From positions 1-23,945 of the forward strand of contig CABRXX010000037.1 of the NCBI GenBank assembly GCA_902475025.1: a stretch of 23,945 nucleotides of DNA. The letters are read 5' to 3'. The notes below the pieces were generated by a model. It saw nothing but the letters and a program-made list of their open reading frames with translations. It had not been told where the DNA came from and did not search any database. Of this stretch, positions 23,207-23,945 are shown piece after piece (positions within the stretch are counted from its first letter, which is position 1; every line of letters starts with the position of its first letter). Source of the DNA: Merdiplasma sp905207905. Lineage in GTDB: Bacteria; Bacillota; Clostridia; Lachnospirales; Lachnospiraceae. A program made the translations under genes and the position numbers.

Positions 23207-23945
23207 ATGAGTGAAGTGATCGTCGTTACATCGGGAAAGGGAGGCGTTGGGAAAACCACATCTGCAGCCAATATCGGCGCCGGCCTGGCCCGTATGAATA
23301 AAAAAGTAGTATTGATTGATACGGACATCGGACTGCGCAATCTGGACGTGGTCATGGGTTTGGAAAACCGGATCGTATACAATCTGGTGGATGTGGCGGA
23401 GGGAAACTGCCGGATTCGCCAGGCGCTTATCAAAGACCGGCATTATCCCACACTGTATCTGCTTCCAGCAGCCCAGACAAGAGACAAGTCCGCTGTTTCT
23501 CCGGAACAGATGCGTAAGCTGGTAGATGACCTGAAACCAATTTTCGACTATATTATTCTGGATTCTCCGGCAGGAATCGAACAGGGCTTTAAAAATGCCT
23601 GTGCCGCTGCCAACCGGGCCATTGTGATCACCACTCCGGAGGTTTCCGCCATCCGGGACGCAGACCGGATCATCGGTCTTTTGGAGGCGGACGGCATGAA
23701 AAAGATCGATCTGCTGATCAATCGTATCCGGGTGGATATGGTCAAGCGGGGAGATATGATGTCTGTGGAGGATGTGGTTGAGATTCTTTCCGCCAGCCTT
23801 TTAGGGGCAATTCCGGATGAGGAGCAGATTGTCATTGCCTCCAACCACGGAGAGTATGTAGCAGGAACAGATACTCCGGCGGGACAGGCGTATGTAAATA
23901 TCTGCCGCCGTCTGGAAGGAGAAACTGTCCCTCTTCAAAATCTGG
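23207..23945 (+). CDS. minD: Septum site-determining ATPase MinD, 3' end cut by window edge
   Basis: MinD is a ParA/SIMIBI ATPase that binds the membrane in its ATP form and recruits MinC. The visible 246 codons begin MSEVIVVTSGKGGVGKTTSA, a deviant Walker A motif with the signature Lys11 and the P-loop Lys16. After it come VLIDTDIGLRNLDVVMGLEN, DYIILDSPAGIEQGFKNA (Walker B) and IVITTPEVSAIRDADRIIGL. All are standard for MinD and distinguish it from ParA and Soj. The C-terminal amphipathic membrane-targeting helix lies beyond the window. AAGGAGG at 23190-23196 is 10 bases before the ATG, the clearest ribosome-binding site here. minE would be expected just downstream but cannot be seen. Confidence 0.97.
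   Translation, partial: MSEVIVVTSGKGGVGKTTSAANIGAGLARMNKKVVLIDTDIGLRNLDVVMGLENRIVYNLVDVAEGNCRIRQALIKDRHYPTLYLLPAAQTRDKSAVSPEQMRKLVDDLKPIFDYIILDSPAGIEQGFKNACAAANRAIVITTPEVSAIRDADRIIGLLEADGMKKIDLLINRIRVDMVKRGDMMSVEDVVEILSASLLGAIPDEEQIVIASNHGEYVAGTDTPAGQAYVNICRRLEGETVPLQNL

Noticed and set aside
1..23945. CRISPR array, tRNA, rRNA or complete insertion sequence
   Set aside because: I found no regularly spaced repeats, tRNA-like cloverleaf, rRNA-like sequence or transposase with terminal inverted repeats.

Overview
The window looks like chromosomal DNA of a Bacillota bacterium, most likely a Lachnospiraceae-type Clostridium relative. The evidence is the Shine-Dalgarno sites of AGGAGG type, frequent TTG starts, the mutS-mutL-miaA order, a mreBCD-pbp2-minCD morphogenesis cluster, and a class B penicillin-binding protein with a very large insertion. 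The assignment comes from family recognition and gene order, not from a database search. Every gene I can support is on the + strand.

Positions 1 to about 5580 are an accessory region. It is visibly more A+T-rich than the rest and holds short genes for membrane or exported proteins with no confident function: a two-helix protein cut by the window edge, a three-helix protein, a single-pass exported protein, a two-helix protein and a lipoprotein. Decayed genes lie between them: a C-terminal fragment at 756-842, a gene with a frameshift and a nonsense codon at 1504-1831, and a long multi-spanning membrane protein split by one in-frame TAA at 3967-3969. The region ends with a truncated tyrosine-recombinase N-terminal domain (5219-5440), which still has a good sigma-A-type promoter, and a short Cys-rich remnant. 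The style resembles arrays of immunity-like orphan genes or the scar of an integrated element. No toxin gene is visible.

Positions 5590-11482 carry the mismatch-repair and tRNA-modification operon mutS-mutL-miaA, all with intact catalytic motifs. A possible 50-residue ORF is coupled to the miaA stop codon. Next come a PLP-dependent methionine gamma-lyase-family ('aluminium resistance') protein, a BaiN/HI0933-family flavoprotein whose start overlaps it by 4 bases, and a second, larger FAD-dependent dehydrogenase of the COG2509 type.

Positions 16037-23945 carry radC, then a cell-shape and division cluster: a divergent MreB-like actin homologue, mreC, mreD, a PBP2-type transpeptidase of about 975 residues, minC, and minD, which runs off the right edge. 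MreB/C/D and PBP2 would form the elongation complex. MinC/MinD would position the division septum. Spacing is tight or overlapping through most of 5590-22976, so long co-transcribed units are likely. I saw no rRNA, tRNA, CRISPR array or complete insertion sequence.
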